DNA of 64,000 nt from Sphaerisporangium rubeum. GTDB taxonomy: Bacteria > Actinomycetota > Actinomycetes > Streptosporangiales > Streptosporangiaceae. Every line of letters begins with the position of its first letter. Position 1 is the stretch's first letter. Positions 26,845 to 35,758 of this stretch are shown here, piece by piece. The stretch spans positions 3,030,501 to 3,094,500 of the forward strand of contig NZ_JACHIU010000001.1 in assembly GCF_014207705.1 (NCBI RefSeq), in the 5' to 3' direction. Position numbers and translations under genes: made by a program. The notes under the pieces are model-generated. The model did no database searches, had not been told where the DNA came from, and saw only the letters and a program-made list of their open reading frames with translations.

Positions 26845-27252
26845 TCAGGCGACCCAGTAGAACGACTCGACGTTCCTCGCGAGGTCGCTCGGGAGGTTCC
26901 AGTCGTCGGAGGCGGCGAGGATGCGGCAGATCCCGCTGTAGTTGACACCTGTGCACAGGACGACGGCGTGGGAGGAGTTGTAGTTGGAGGCGCTGCGGGT
27001 GTTGTTCCCCACCGCCTGGCCCTGGCCGGAGCCGCTCTGCGTGAAGGTGTTGTCGTTCAGGTTGGCGTCGTTGACGCCGGGAGCGAAGTAGACGTAGCTG
27101 CCCTGGTTGAAGGTACCCCAGAAGAGACACAGGTTCTGACTGAGGAAACAGTTGTACGCGGCCGCCGAGGCCGGTTGCGCCGGGGTCGCGACGACCATCG
27201 CGAGGCCCAAGGCGAGCACGGCGACGAGCTTCTTCCCTGCTCCGACTCTCAT
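26845..27252 (-). CDS. Secreted peptidase-inhibitor I36-like protein
   Basis: 135 residues from the ATG with GGAGA upstream. A Sec signal peptide ends near PASAAA. The mature ~100 residues contain four Cys, Trp/Tyr-rich strands and the pattern YNCFLSQNLCLFWGTFNQGSYVYF to ARNVESFYWVA. This is the beta/gamma-crystallin-like fold of the Streptomyces metalloproteinase inhibitor (SMPI, family I36). Many actinobacterial relatives are uncharacterised and may not inhibit proteases. It stands alone, convergent with the ABC exporter. Confidence 0.78.
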   Translation of the reverse strand: MRVGAGKKLVAVLALGLAMVVATPAQPASAAAYNCFLSQNLCLFWGTFNQGSYVYFAPGVNDANLNDNTFTQSGSGQGQAVGNNTRSASNYNSSHAVVLCTGVNYSGICRILAASDDWNLPSDLARNVESFYWVA

Positions 27253-27444
27253 CTCTGTTCTCCGATCGAGGGGGTTCACCGGCGAGATCTGCTGTCGAGA
27301 TTCGCAACCCGGGCTGAGGCGGTCAACCGGTGCCGGACCCTTGTCCGAGCGGCGTCACCTCGAGGACGGCGACGGCCAAGGGCTCAAGCCACCGGTGGAC
27401 GGAGACGCCGGTGAGGTGGATCCATGGTGGGCTGCCCGGTCCTG

Positions 27445-28410
27445 TCACGGTCCTGCCGGTCCGGTCATCTCCGTGAGGCGGCGGGCCAGCGCGGTGACGG
27501 CCTCGCGCAGCTCCGGGGGATCCAGGATCCGTGCGTCGAAGCCCAGGCGGGCCACGTGTGCGGCCAGCCAGTTCAGGTCGTCGCCGCCTACGGTGAGCAG
27601 GCACCAGCCGTCGTCGTCCTCCTCGACGCGGCCCACCCGGGGTGGCACCAGGTCACGTACCTCGGCCGCGGTGGCGCGCAGGCGGACGCGGGCCAGGTAC
27701 CGGTACGGCGTCTCGGTCACGGACCGCTGCACGTAGGCCGCCGGATCGGGGTGATGTCTCGGCGGGAAGCGCCAGGTGGTGGGTTCCACGTCGTGCATGC
27801 GGTCCAGGCGGAAGGTGCGCCAGTCGTCGCGTGCGGTGTCCCAGGCCATCAGGTACCACCGGCGGCCGGTGGAGACCATGCGCACCGGTTCGGCGGTGCG
27901 CTCGTGCGGCACGCCGTCGCGGCCGGGGTAGCGGAAGCGGATCCGCACGGTGTCACGGCAGGCACGGGCCAGTGTCACCAGCAGGTCGGGGTCGATCTCG
28001 GCGCCGGGACGGTCCAGGGTCTCGGTGGCGCCGAACACGGCACGGGTCTCGGCGCGCAGCCGGGGTGGCATGACCTGGTCGAGCTTGGCGAGCGCGCGCA
28101 GGGCCGCCTCGCCGGCGCCGGCGACCGTGCCACCGGCGGCCAGCCGCAGCGACACCGCGGTGGCGATCGCCTCCTCGTCGTCGAGAAGCAGCGGCGGCAG
28201 CCGGGTGCCGGCGCCGAGCCGGTAACCGCCGCCTACGCCGGCCGTGGCGTTCACGGGGTAGCCGAGCGCGCGCAGCCGTTCCACGTCCCGGCGCACCGAA
28301 CGGCCGGTGACCTCCAGCTCGGCGGCGAGCTCGGCCGCGGTCCAGGACGCGCGGCGCTGCAACAGGCTCAGCAGCCGCAGCACCCGTTCGGTCGTGGACT
28401 CGGCGGTCAC
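27445..28410 (-). CDS. WYL-domain transcriptional regulator (YafY type)
   Basis: 321 residues. The N-terminal HTH_11 reads TTERVLRLLSLLQRRASWTAAELAAELEVTGRSVRRDVERLRALGYPV. The WYL domain has the signature region RMVSTGRRWYLMAWDTARDDWRTFRLDRM. A C-terminal WCX extension follows. WYL regulators sense ligands, often nucleic-acid or nucleotide-like molecules, and usually control a divergent neighbour. Here the VOC-family gene lies divergently 198 bases away and is the likely target. Confidence 0.93.
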   Translation of the reverse strand: MTAESTTERVLRLLSLLQRRASWTAAELAAELEVTGRSVRRDVERLRALGYPVNATAGVGGGYRLGAGTRLPPLLLDDEEAIATAVSLRLAAGGTVAGAGEAALRALAKLDQVMPPRLRAETRAVFGATETLDRPGAEIDPDLLVTLARACRDTVRIRFRYPGRDGVPHERTAEPVRMVSTGRRWYLMAWDTARDDWRTFRLDRMHDVEPTTWRFPPRHHPDPAAYVQRSVTETPYRYLARVRLRATAAEVRDLVPPRVGRVEEDDDGWCLLTVGGDDLNWLAAHVARLGFDARILDPPELREAVTALARRLTEMTGPAGP

Positions 28411-28442
28411 GCTTCGATCGTCCCACGCATCACGGACCGAAA

Positions 28443-28462
28443 CTGTCCGCTATCGGGGGCAG
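28443..28462. promoter_or_regulatory. Weak dyad upstream of the WYL regulator
   Basis: CTGTCC-N8-GGGCAG (one mismatch) lies 33 bases from the WYL start codon. Its place suits an autoregulatory operator. The gap also holds an unrelated hairpin (CGGAGCGCTTCGCTCCG). Confidence 0.25.
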
Positions 28463-28607
28463 ACTGACCGCATGATCGACCAGACACGGAGCGCTTCGCT
28501 CCGCGAGCAGCACATACCGCACCGGTCCGAGTGGCCACGGAGCCGCGTCCGCCGAGGCGAGGCGTGGCACGGTGAATCCGAGCCGTGCGACAGGAAGGGG
28601 AACTGAC

Positions 28608-29045
28608 ATGGCCCGCGACGTCCAGATCACCTTCGACTGCGCCGACCCGGCCGGCCTCGCCGAGTTCTGGGCCGTGGCGCTCGGCTATCGCATTCAGGAC
28701 CCGCCGCCGGGTTTCGCGTCATGGGAGCAGGCCCTGGAGGCGATGGGGGTGCCGCCGGAACGCTGGAACGCCGCTTCGGCGGTGGTGGACCCGGAGGGCT
28801 CGGGGCCGCGGCTGTTCTTCCAGCGAGTGCCGGAAGGAAAGCAGGTCAAGAACCGCGTGCACCTCGACGTGCGCGCCGCACCGGGTCTGACCGGCGACGA
28901 CCGGATGGCGGCGCTGGAGGAGGAGGCCGTACGGCTCGTCTCCCACGGGGCCAAGCGGGTGGAGCGCCACGAGCCCGAACCTCCGCTCGCCGGCGGCCAC
29001 ATCATCATGACCGACCCGGAGGGCAACGAATTCTGCCTCGACTGA
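28608..29045 (+). CDS. VOC (glyoxalase/bleomycin-resistance fold) family protein
   Basis: 145 residues with GGAAGGGGA before the ATG. The pattern DVQITFDCADPAGLAEFWAVALGY to RLFFQRVPEGKQVKNRVHLDVR and DPEGNEFCLD matches the Glyoxalase_6/VOC proteins found beside WYL regulators in many actinomycetes. The metal-ligand set of true glyoxalases is not obvious, so enzymatic function is uncertain. It is probably regulated by the divergent WYL protein. Confidence 0.9.
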   Translation: MARDVQITFDCADPAGLAEFWAVALGYRIQDPPPGFASWEQALEAMGVPPERWNAASAVVDPEGSGPRLFFQRVPEGKQVKNRVHLDVRAAPGLTGDDRMAALEEEAVRLVSHGAKRVERHEPEPPLAGGHIIMTDPEGNEFCLD

Positions 29046-29179
29046 CCGAGGTGCGGGGAGCCGACGGCGGGGTCACCTTTTCTCAGGGTGGCGCTGCTGT
29101 CGGCTTCGGTCACGGCCATCCGGTGACGGTGGTACCCCCTCGGGGTGAAGAGGGGAAGGGGCTGTATGAGCATGGAGAG

Positions 29180-30739
29180 GTGGGGGACGGACGGCGGTGG
29201 GTGTTCGCCGATCAGCTCGGGCCGCACTTCCTGGACTCGGGGGAGCAGGAGGTGCTGCTGGTCGAGGCGCGTGGGGTGCTGCGGCGCAGGCGGTTCCACC
29301 GGCAGAAGGCGCATCTGGTGCTGTCGGCACTCAGGCACCGGGCCGCGGAACTCGGGGAGCGGGTTCGGTTCGTTCAGGCGGAGGGGTACGGCGCGGCGCT
29401 GGACGAGGTGGGGGAGCGGGTCTCGGTGTGTCACCCCACCAGTCACGCGGCGCTGAGGTTCGTGCGGGGTCGGCCCGATGTGGAGGTGCTGGCGGCGCGG
29501 GGGTTCGCGTCCACGCAGGAGGAGTTCGCGGCGTGGGTCAGGAGCCGGGGGGAACCCGAGGACGGAGCGGACGTCGTACTGGGCCGGCTGGAGAGCGAGG
29601 CGGACGAGGCGAAGGACGTGCGGGGGGTGGGGCGGCGGGGGTTGGTGATGGAGGATTTCTATCGATCGGCGCGGCGCAGGCTCGACGTGCTGATGGCGGG
29701 GGACGGGCCTGCCGGGGGACGGTGGAACTTCGACAGCGAGAACCGGTGTCCGCCGCCGCGTGACGGGGTGCCGGTGCCGCCGGCGTGGCGGGCCGAGGAG
29801 GACGAGATCGACGAGCGGGTGCGGCACGATCTCGATCGGTGGGAACGCGACGGGGAGGTCGCGTTCGTGGGCCGTGACGGGCCACGGAGGTTCCCGGCCA
29901 CGCGGGACGAGGCGCTCCAGGCGTTGCGTGTCTTCGTCGAGGACCGGCTGCCGGTGTTCGGGCCGTACCAGGACGCGATGCTGAGCGAGGACCCGGAGAT
30001 GGCGCACAGCATGTTGTCGGCGGCCATGAACCTCGGGCTGCTCGACCCCATGGAGTGCGTGCGCGCCGCGGAGGCGGCGTACCGGGAGGGCCGGGTGCCA
30101 CTGGCCGGCGCGGAGGGGTACATCCGGCAGCTCATCGGCTGGCGGGACTACATGTGGCACCTGTACTGGCACTTCGGGGACCACTACCGGGAGCTCAACC
30201 GCCTCGCGGCGCGCGCGCCGCTGCCGGAGTGGTTCGCCGCACTGGACGCCGGCGCGGTCGAGGCGCGGTGCCTGTCGTGGGCCCTGCGGCAGGTGCGGGA
30301 CACCGGGTTCACCCACCACATCGTGCGGCTGATGGTGCTCGGCAACTACGCCTTGCAGCGGGGGTTCGACCCGGCGGAACTGACCGGCTGGTTCCACCGG
30401 TGCTTCGTCGACGGGTACGACTGGGTGATGCTGCCGAACGTCGTCGGGATGTCGCAGCACGCCGACGGAGGACTGCTCGCCACCAAGCCGTACGCGGCGG
30501 GTGGCGCGTACATCGACAGGATGAGCGACTTCTGCCGGCCGTGCCGGTACAAGCCGTCGCGGCGCACCGGCGCCGACGCGTGCCCCTTCACGGCGGGCTA
30601 CTGGTGGTTCGTCGCGCGCAACGCCGAACGGCTCGGCCGCAACGCGCGCATGGCGCGCGCCGTGCACGGCATGCGACGGCTGGACGACCTGGACGAGGTC
30701 TGCGCGAGGGAGGCGGGCCGCGGGGGTGAGCCGCCATGA
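29180..30739 (+). CDS. FeS-type bacterial cryptochrome/(6-4) photolyase (PhrB-like)
   Basis: 519 residues if the GTG giving MGDGRRWVFADQLGPHF is used. The N-terminal half is the antenna-type Rossmann domain, the C-terminal half the FAD domain (LIGWRDYMWHLYWH, TGFTHHIVRLMVLGNYAL, DGYDWVMLPNVVGMSQHADGG). Four Cys at 364, 452, 455 and 468 have offsets 88, 91 and 104, identical to the [4Fe-4S] ligands of Agrobacterium PhrB (350, 438, 441, 454). Known role of the family: light-driven repair of (6-4) photoproducts in DNA. No good Shine-Dalgarno is seen, so the start may differ by several codons. Confidence 0.92.
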   Translation: MGDGRRWVFADQLGPHFLDSGEQEVLLVEARGVLRRRRFHRQKAHLVLSALRHRAAELGERVRFVQAEGYGAALDEVGERVSVCHPTSHAALRFVRGRPDVEVLAARGFASTQEEFAAWVRSRGEPEDGADVVLGRLESEADEAKDVRGVGRRGLVMEDFYRSARRRLDVLMAGDGPAGGRWNFDSENRCPPPRDGVPVPPAWRAEEDEIDERVRHDLDRWERDGEVAFVGRDGPRRFPATRDEALQALRVFVEDRLPVFGPYQDAMLSEDPEMAHSMLSAAMNLGLLDPMECVRAAEAAYREGRVPLAGAEGYIRQLIGWRDYMWHLYWHFGDHYRELNRLAARAPLPEWFAALDAGAVEARCLSWALRQVRDTGFTHHIVRLMVLGNYALQRGFDPAELTGWFHRCFVDGYDWVMLPNVVGMSQHADGGLLATKPYAAGGAYIDRMSDFCRPCRYKPSRRTGADACPFTAGYWWFVARNAERLGRNARMARAVHGMRRLDDLDEVCAREAGRGGEPP

Positions 30740-30793
30740 GCGCCTCGGCGACGGAGGCGGGAGGCCGGGCTTTTCATGGAGCCGGCGTGAGGG

Positions 30794-30892
30794 GCTCAGT
30801 GAATACGGCGGTAGGCGCGGCTTCGCGCTCAGGGAACGCGGCGGGAGACGCGGCTTCGCGCTCAGGGAATACGGCGGGAGGCGCGGCTTTCC
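30794..30892. repeat. 33-bp tandem repeat, three copies
   Basis: Three consecutive 33-base units starting GCTCAG(T/G)GAA and ending CGGCTT(T)CCGC/CGGCTTCGC, with two to four differences each. A fainter partial copy precedes them. The third copy contains the stop codon of the convergent STAS gene. The unit length is a multiple of three, so the array stays open in several frames. Confidence 0.85.
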
Positions 30893-31233
30893 GCGGGGCC
30901 GCCGGCCAGTGCGGCGGCCATGCTGGGGTAGATGTCGAAGACGGAGCCGAGACCGGTGACGTCCATGATGGTGCGTGGCGCCGGACGCAGGCTGCACAAC
31001 GCGCAGCTGCCGCCGTGGCGGGTGGCCTGCGCGCAGGCGCGGACCAGCAGCCGCAGCCCGCTGGAGTCAAGGAAACTCAGTTGCGACAGGTCGAACAGCA
31101 ACCTCGGGGACCGGTGGCCGAGCGCGGCGTCGACGCTTTCCCCCAGGTTGGCGAGGCCGTTCGCGTCGAGCTCGCCGACCATGGTGATGACGGTGAACGG
31201 CTCCAGGCGCTCGCGGCGCACGGTCAAGGGCAT
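30862..31233 (-). CDS. STAS-domain anti-sigma-factor antagonist
   Basis: 123 residues; GGAGG lies 6 bases before the ATG. The STAS core runs from FTVITMVGELDANGLANLGESVDAAL to LLFDLSQLSFLDSSGLRLLVRACAQA, with the phosphorylatable serine in DSSG (Ser57/58). Known logic: dephosphorylated protein binds an anti-sigma kinase and frees an alternative sigma factor. No cognate kinase or sigma lies adjacent. The last residues (AESRASRRIP) are encoded by a 33-bp tandem repeat, so the C terminus may vary between strains. Confidence 0.88.
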   Translation of the reverse strand: MPLTVRRERLEPFTVITMVGELDANGLANLGESVDAALGHRSPRLLFDLSQLSFLDSSGLRLLVRACAQATRHGGSCALCSLRPAPRTIMDVTGLGSVFDIYPSMAAALAGGPAESRASRRIP

Positions 31234-31381
31234 AGGCACCTCCAGGGGGTGGCGGAGACCCCCTCCTACCGCCAGTGTGGCCCCCCAGGTGGTGGCGGCA
31301 CAACCCGGCGCGGCGTGCCGCGCCGGACACAACGTGGTTCAGCGGCGGCGGACGTGCGGATTTCGACAGGGGGAGGGCTTC

Positions 31382-32077
31382 ATGCGGGTCATCGGCGCGG
31401 GATTCGGCCGTACAGGCACACTATCTCTCAAGACCGCACTGGAACGACTCGGCCTGACGCCGTGCTACCACATGGCCGAGGTGCTGACCCACCCGGCGGA
31501 CATCTACAAGTGGCTGGACATCGCCGAGGGCCGCTCGGCCGACTTCGGCGCGGTGCTCGGCGGCTACGAGGCCACCGTCGACTGGCCGGCGTGCGCGTAC
31601 TGGCGTGAGCTCGCCGCGTACTACCCCGGCGCGAAGGTCCTGCTCACGGTGCGCGACCCCGCGCAGTGGTACGAGAGCATGGCGGCCACGATCCTCAAGA
31701 GGATGGATCCGCCGCACACGCCGCTCGGCCGGCTCGCCGCGGTGGTGAGCCGGTGGCGCCACTCGGACCTGGACGCCTTCGACCGGATGACCGGCCGCGC
31801 GGTCGTCGCCAGGTCGTTCGGCGGCGGCCCGCCTGACAGGGAACGGCTCATCGAGGCCTTCACCGAGCACGTCCGCGAGGTGCGCGCGGCCATCCCCGCG
31901 GACCGCCTCCTGGTGTACGAGGTGTCGCAGGGCTGGGATCCACTGTGCCGGTTCCTCGGCACACCAGTACCCGACGAGCCGTTCCCCCGCCTGAACGACC
32001 GGGAGAACTTCGGCCACCTCGCCGAGGCCTTCCGGCGCCGGGCCGTCTGGCACCGTTCCGGAAGGCTGGCCGGCTGA
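31382..32077 (+). CDS. Sulfotransferase family protein
   Basis: 231 residues with GGGGAGGG before the ATG. The N-terminal GFGRTGTLSLKTALERLG is a PAPS 5'-phosphosulfate-binding loop of the P-loop sulfotransferase fold. VLLTVRDPAQWYESM is the 3'-phosphate-binding segment. The C terminus (WDPLCRFLGTPVPDEPFPRLNDRENF) is characteristic of the small actinobacterial/eukaryotic sulfotransferase-like family. The acceptor is unknown. It is monocistronic here. Confidence 0.88.
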   Translation: MRVIGAGFGRTGTLSLKTALERLGLTPCYHMAEVLTHPADIYKWLDIAEGRSADFGAVLGGYEATVDWPACAYWRELAAYYPGAKVLLTVRDPAQWYESMAATILKRMDPPHTPLGRLAAVVSRWRHSDLDAFDRMTGRAVVARSFGGGPPDRERLIEAFTEHVREVRAAIPADRLLVYEVSQGWDPLCRFLGTPVPDEPFPRLNDRENFGHLAEAFRRRAVWHRSGRLAG

Positions 32078-32137
32078 GGTGGAGCGGCGTGCGTCCGTCC
32101 CGGCGGCCCGCGCCGGGACGGACGTTCCGGACGGGTC

Positions 32138-33922
<1,785 letters not shown>

Positions 33923-34093
33923 TACTCAGCGAAGATTACCCGTCAGTCACAGGTTTCTTATGTGGCGGCGAACCGGACACGCCGCGTGCCGAGGCGTGGC
34001 CCCGATCGGCGGCCGCACCTTCTGATCGAGGTTCGGATTTCGTACCATGTCGTCGAGCCCGTCGTCGATCATCCGCCATCCTTCCGGCCGCCG

Positions 34094-34105
34094 GAAAGCG
34101 CTCTC
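34094..34105. promoter_or_regulatory. LacI-type operator-like site upstream of the cyclase-like gene
   Basis: GAAAGCGCTCTC differs at one position from the GAGAGCGCTCTC palindrome repeated before the cebE operon. It lies 57 bases before the ATG of the cyclase-like gene. This may be chance, since the AGCGCT core is short. Confidence 0.35.
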
Positions 34106-34162
34106 CCGCTCAGGTTCACCGTACTCGCGTCGTCAACGCTCGTACCCGAAGGAGCGCCTCGC

Positions 34163-35326
34163 ATGAACCAGCCGGCGGCCGTCCGCCGCCTGTGTCTCGC
34201 CGTCGACGTCCAGGGGTACAGCGGCCGGGACAACCGGGGCCAACTCGCTGTGCAGTCCCGGCTGAAGCGGCTTCTGGACCGCGCACTGAGCCGTACCGGC
34301 GTGTCCCCGGCCGCGGTGCTCCGTCAGGACCGAGGCGACGGGCAGTTGGTCCTGCTTCCCGCCGGGGTGGACGAGGCCCACGTCATCAGCACCCTGCTTC
34401 GCGAGCTGGGGTCCGGCCTCGCCGACGGCAACACAGCCGACGGCAACACAGCCGGCGGCAACACGGCCGGCGGCGGCCGGTTACGCGTGCGGGTCGCGCT
34501 GGCGCAAGGCGTCGTCCACGAGGCGGCGACGGGCTATGTGGGAAAGGCCGTGGTGGACGCCTGCCGCCTGGTGGACGCTCCGCCGCTGCGTTCGGTTCTC
34601 ACCGGCACCCCCGGCGCGGACCTCGTCGTCGCCGTCACCGGCGATCTGTTCCAGGACGTGGTGGTGAACGGCTACGCGGGACTGTCCCCCGAGGACTTCA
34701 CCCAGGTGCCGGTGGAACTGCCCGACAAGGCGTTCTCCGCCGACATGTGGGTCGCCGTACCGGAGGTCTCCCGCCGGCCCGAGACCGGCGGACGGCCCCG
34801 CACCGTCCACCGCACCCGCCTCGCCGCCGTCGTCGCGGTCCCGCTGTGCCTCGCCGTCGCGGCCTACGCGGCGTGGCACCTCACCGGCGGCCCCCCGTCC
34901 ACCGCGCCGTCCACGACGAGCCCCGTCACGACCTTCTCGACTTCGTCACCGGCCCCCGTGGACACCGGCGCGCCGTTCGTGTTCTTCGACCCCACTGGTC
35001 AGATCTCCACCTGCGGACCCGTCTCCGGCTCCGGCTGGGTCCCTCCCGGTTTCGACCTCCGCGTCTACGCCGAAGGCGGTGACCGCTACTTCCCCGCCTG
35101 GAACCCCGCGCGAGCGGACCGCGCCACGGCCCGCTGGGAGCTGGAGGAGATCTATCTGGGTGAGGTGAAGGGAAAGCCCCGGCGCGTCCGGCTGTACGCC
35201 GTCCTGTTGCCGTCGCGGGAGAGCGCGAAGCTGACCCGGGAGTTCGAGGAGAAGTGGTCCTTCGAGAACCTCCCGCCGCGGGTGGTCGCCACGCACACCT
35301 ACACGGTGGTGGACGGCGTGTGCTGA
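34163..35326 (+). CDS. Membrane protein with N-terminal class III cyclase-like domain
   Basis: 387 residues, with GAAGGAG before the ATG. Residues ~10-190 resemble a nucleotidyl-cyclase fold (LCLAVDVQGYSGRD, LRQDRGDGQLVLLP, LRVRVALAQGVVHEAATGYVGKAVVDACRLVD). Two Asp in equivalent positions to the metal ligands are present, but the full catalytic set is not evident. A helix at about 222-242 (LAAVVAVPLCLAVAAYAAWHL) and a Thr/Pro/Ser linker lead to an extracytoplasmic domain of ~120 residues. A 15-base repeat (34421-34480) encodes ADGNT/AGGNT units in the cyclase domain. Proteins with this N-terminal domain are widespread in actinomycetes and of unknown role; signalling across the membrane is a guess. 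Confidence 0.7.
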   Translation: MNQPAAVRRLCLAVDVQGYSGRDNRGQLAVQSRLKRLLDRALSRTGVSPAAVLRQDRGDGQLVLLPAGVDEAHVISTLLRELGSGLADGNTADGNTAGGNTAGGGRLRVRVALAQGVVHEAATGYVGKAVVDACRLVDAPPLRSVLTGTPGADLVVAVTGDLFQDVVVNGYAGLSPEDFTQVPVELPDKAFSADMWVAVPEVSRRPETGGRPRTVHRTRLAAVVAVPLCLAVAAYAAWHLTGGPPSTAPSTTSPVTTFSTSSPAPVDTGAPFVFFDPTGQISTCGPVSGSGWVPPGFDLRVYAEGGDRYFPAWNPARADRATARWELEEIYLGEVKGKPRRVRLYAVLLPSRESAKLTREFEEKWSFENLPPRVVATHTYTVVDGVC

Positions 35327-35436
35327 GCGCCGGGACGGCCCCGGCGTCCTTGTGAGATGGGAGGCGCGACGCGGGCCGCCGCCGGGGGTGTGAGGGCGGA
35401 CCGCGGCGCCTCCCGTCCGGGATGCGGGAGAGGTGA

Positions 35437-35448
35437 GAGAGCGCTCCC
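35437..35448. promoter_or_regulatory. LacI-type operator, copy 1 upstream of cebE
   Basis: GAGAGCGCTCCC, an 11/12 match to the palindrome at copy 2, sharing its right half with the CebR box TGGGAGCGCTCCCA. It is the most distal of four sites in the 432-base gene-free stretch before cebE, which otherwise shows no reading frame of note. Confidence 0.5.
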
Positions 35449-35537
35449 GGAGAATTGAGAGTGCGCCTTCGCGTGGCCTGCTGTCAAGCCTGCCGGGTCG
35501 CGCGGCCGAGTCCTCGGCGGTGATCGCGAAAATTTTC

Positions 35538-35549
35538 GAGAGCGCTCTC
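35538..35549. promoter_or_regulatory. LacI-type operator, copy 2 upstream of cebE (perfect palindrome)
   Basis: GAGAGCGCTCTC is a perfect 12-bp palindrome with the AGCGCT core of CebR/CelR-type LacI regulators. It lies 101 bases from copy 1 and 72 from copy 3, measured between centres. Confidence 0.65.
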
Positions 35550-35609
35550 TGAAGATTGCAGATAAGGGTTCTCATGCCGGTTGAGCTGCGTAAATGGCTT
35601 GATCTCGAA

Positions 35610-35621
35610 GAGATCGCTCTC
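35610..35621. promoter_or_regulatory. LacI-type operator, copy 3 upstream of cebE
   Basis: GAGATCGCTCTC, one base off the palindrome of copy 2. About 140 bases before the cebE start codon. Confidence 0.5.
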
Positions 35622-35709
35622 TCAACTCCCGGCTGTCCGGCTGGCCTGGGTGTCTGATCGTTACCACGGCGGCTGTTGACACGCGCGGGGCCGAGGAAGA
35701 CCCTTCTCG

Positions 35710-35721
35710 GGGAGCGCTCTC
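35710..35721. promoter_or_regulatory. LacI-type operator, copy 4, proximal to cebE
   Basis: GGGAGCGCTCTC, a hybrid of the CebR-box left half and the local palindrome's right half. Only 38 bases before the cebE ATG, so it probably overlaps the promoter or early leader and would block transcription. Confidence 0.6.
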
Positions 35722-35758
35722 TTCAAGATCATTGCGATTGCCCCCCATGGAGGGTTCA

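Noticed and set aside
28472-28606. Short plus-strand frame before the VOC gene
   Set aside because: It contains a hairpin and has unusual codon use; no conserved features, so probably leader sequence.
34421-34480. 15-bp repeats as a CRISPR-like or satellite array
   Set aside because: The units are in frame inside a gene, short and without spacers; they are an internal coding repeat (ADGNT/AGGNT).
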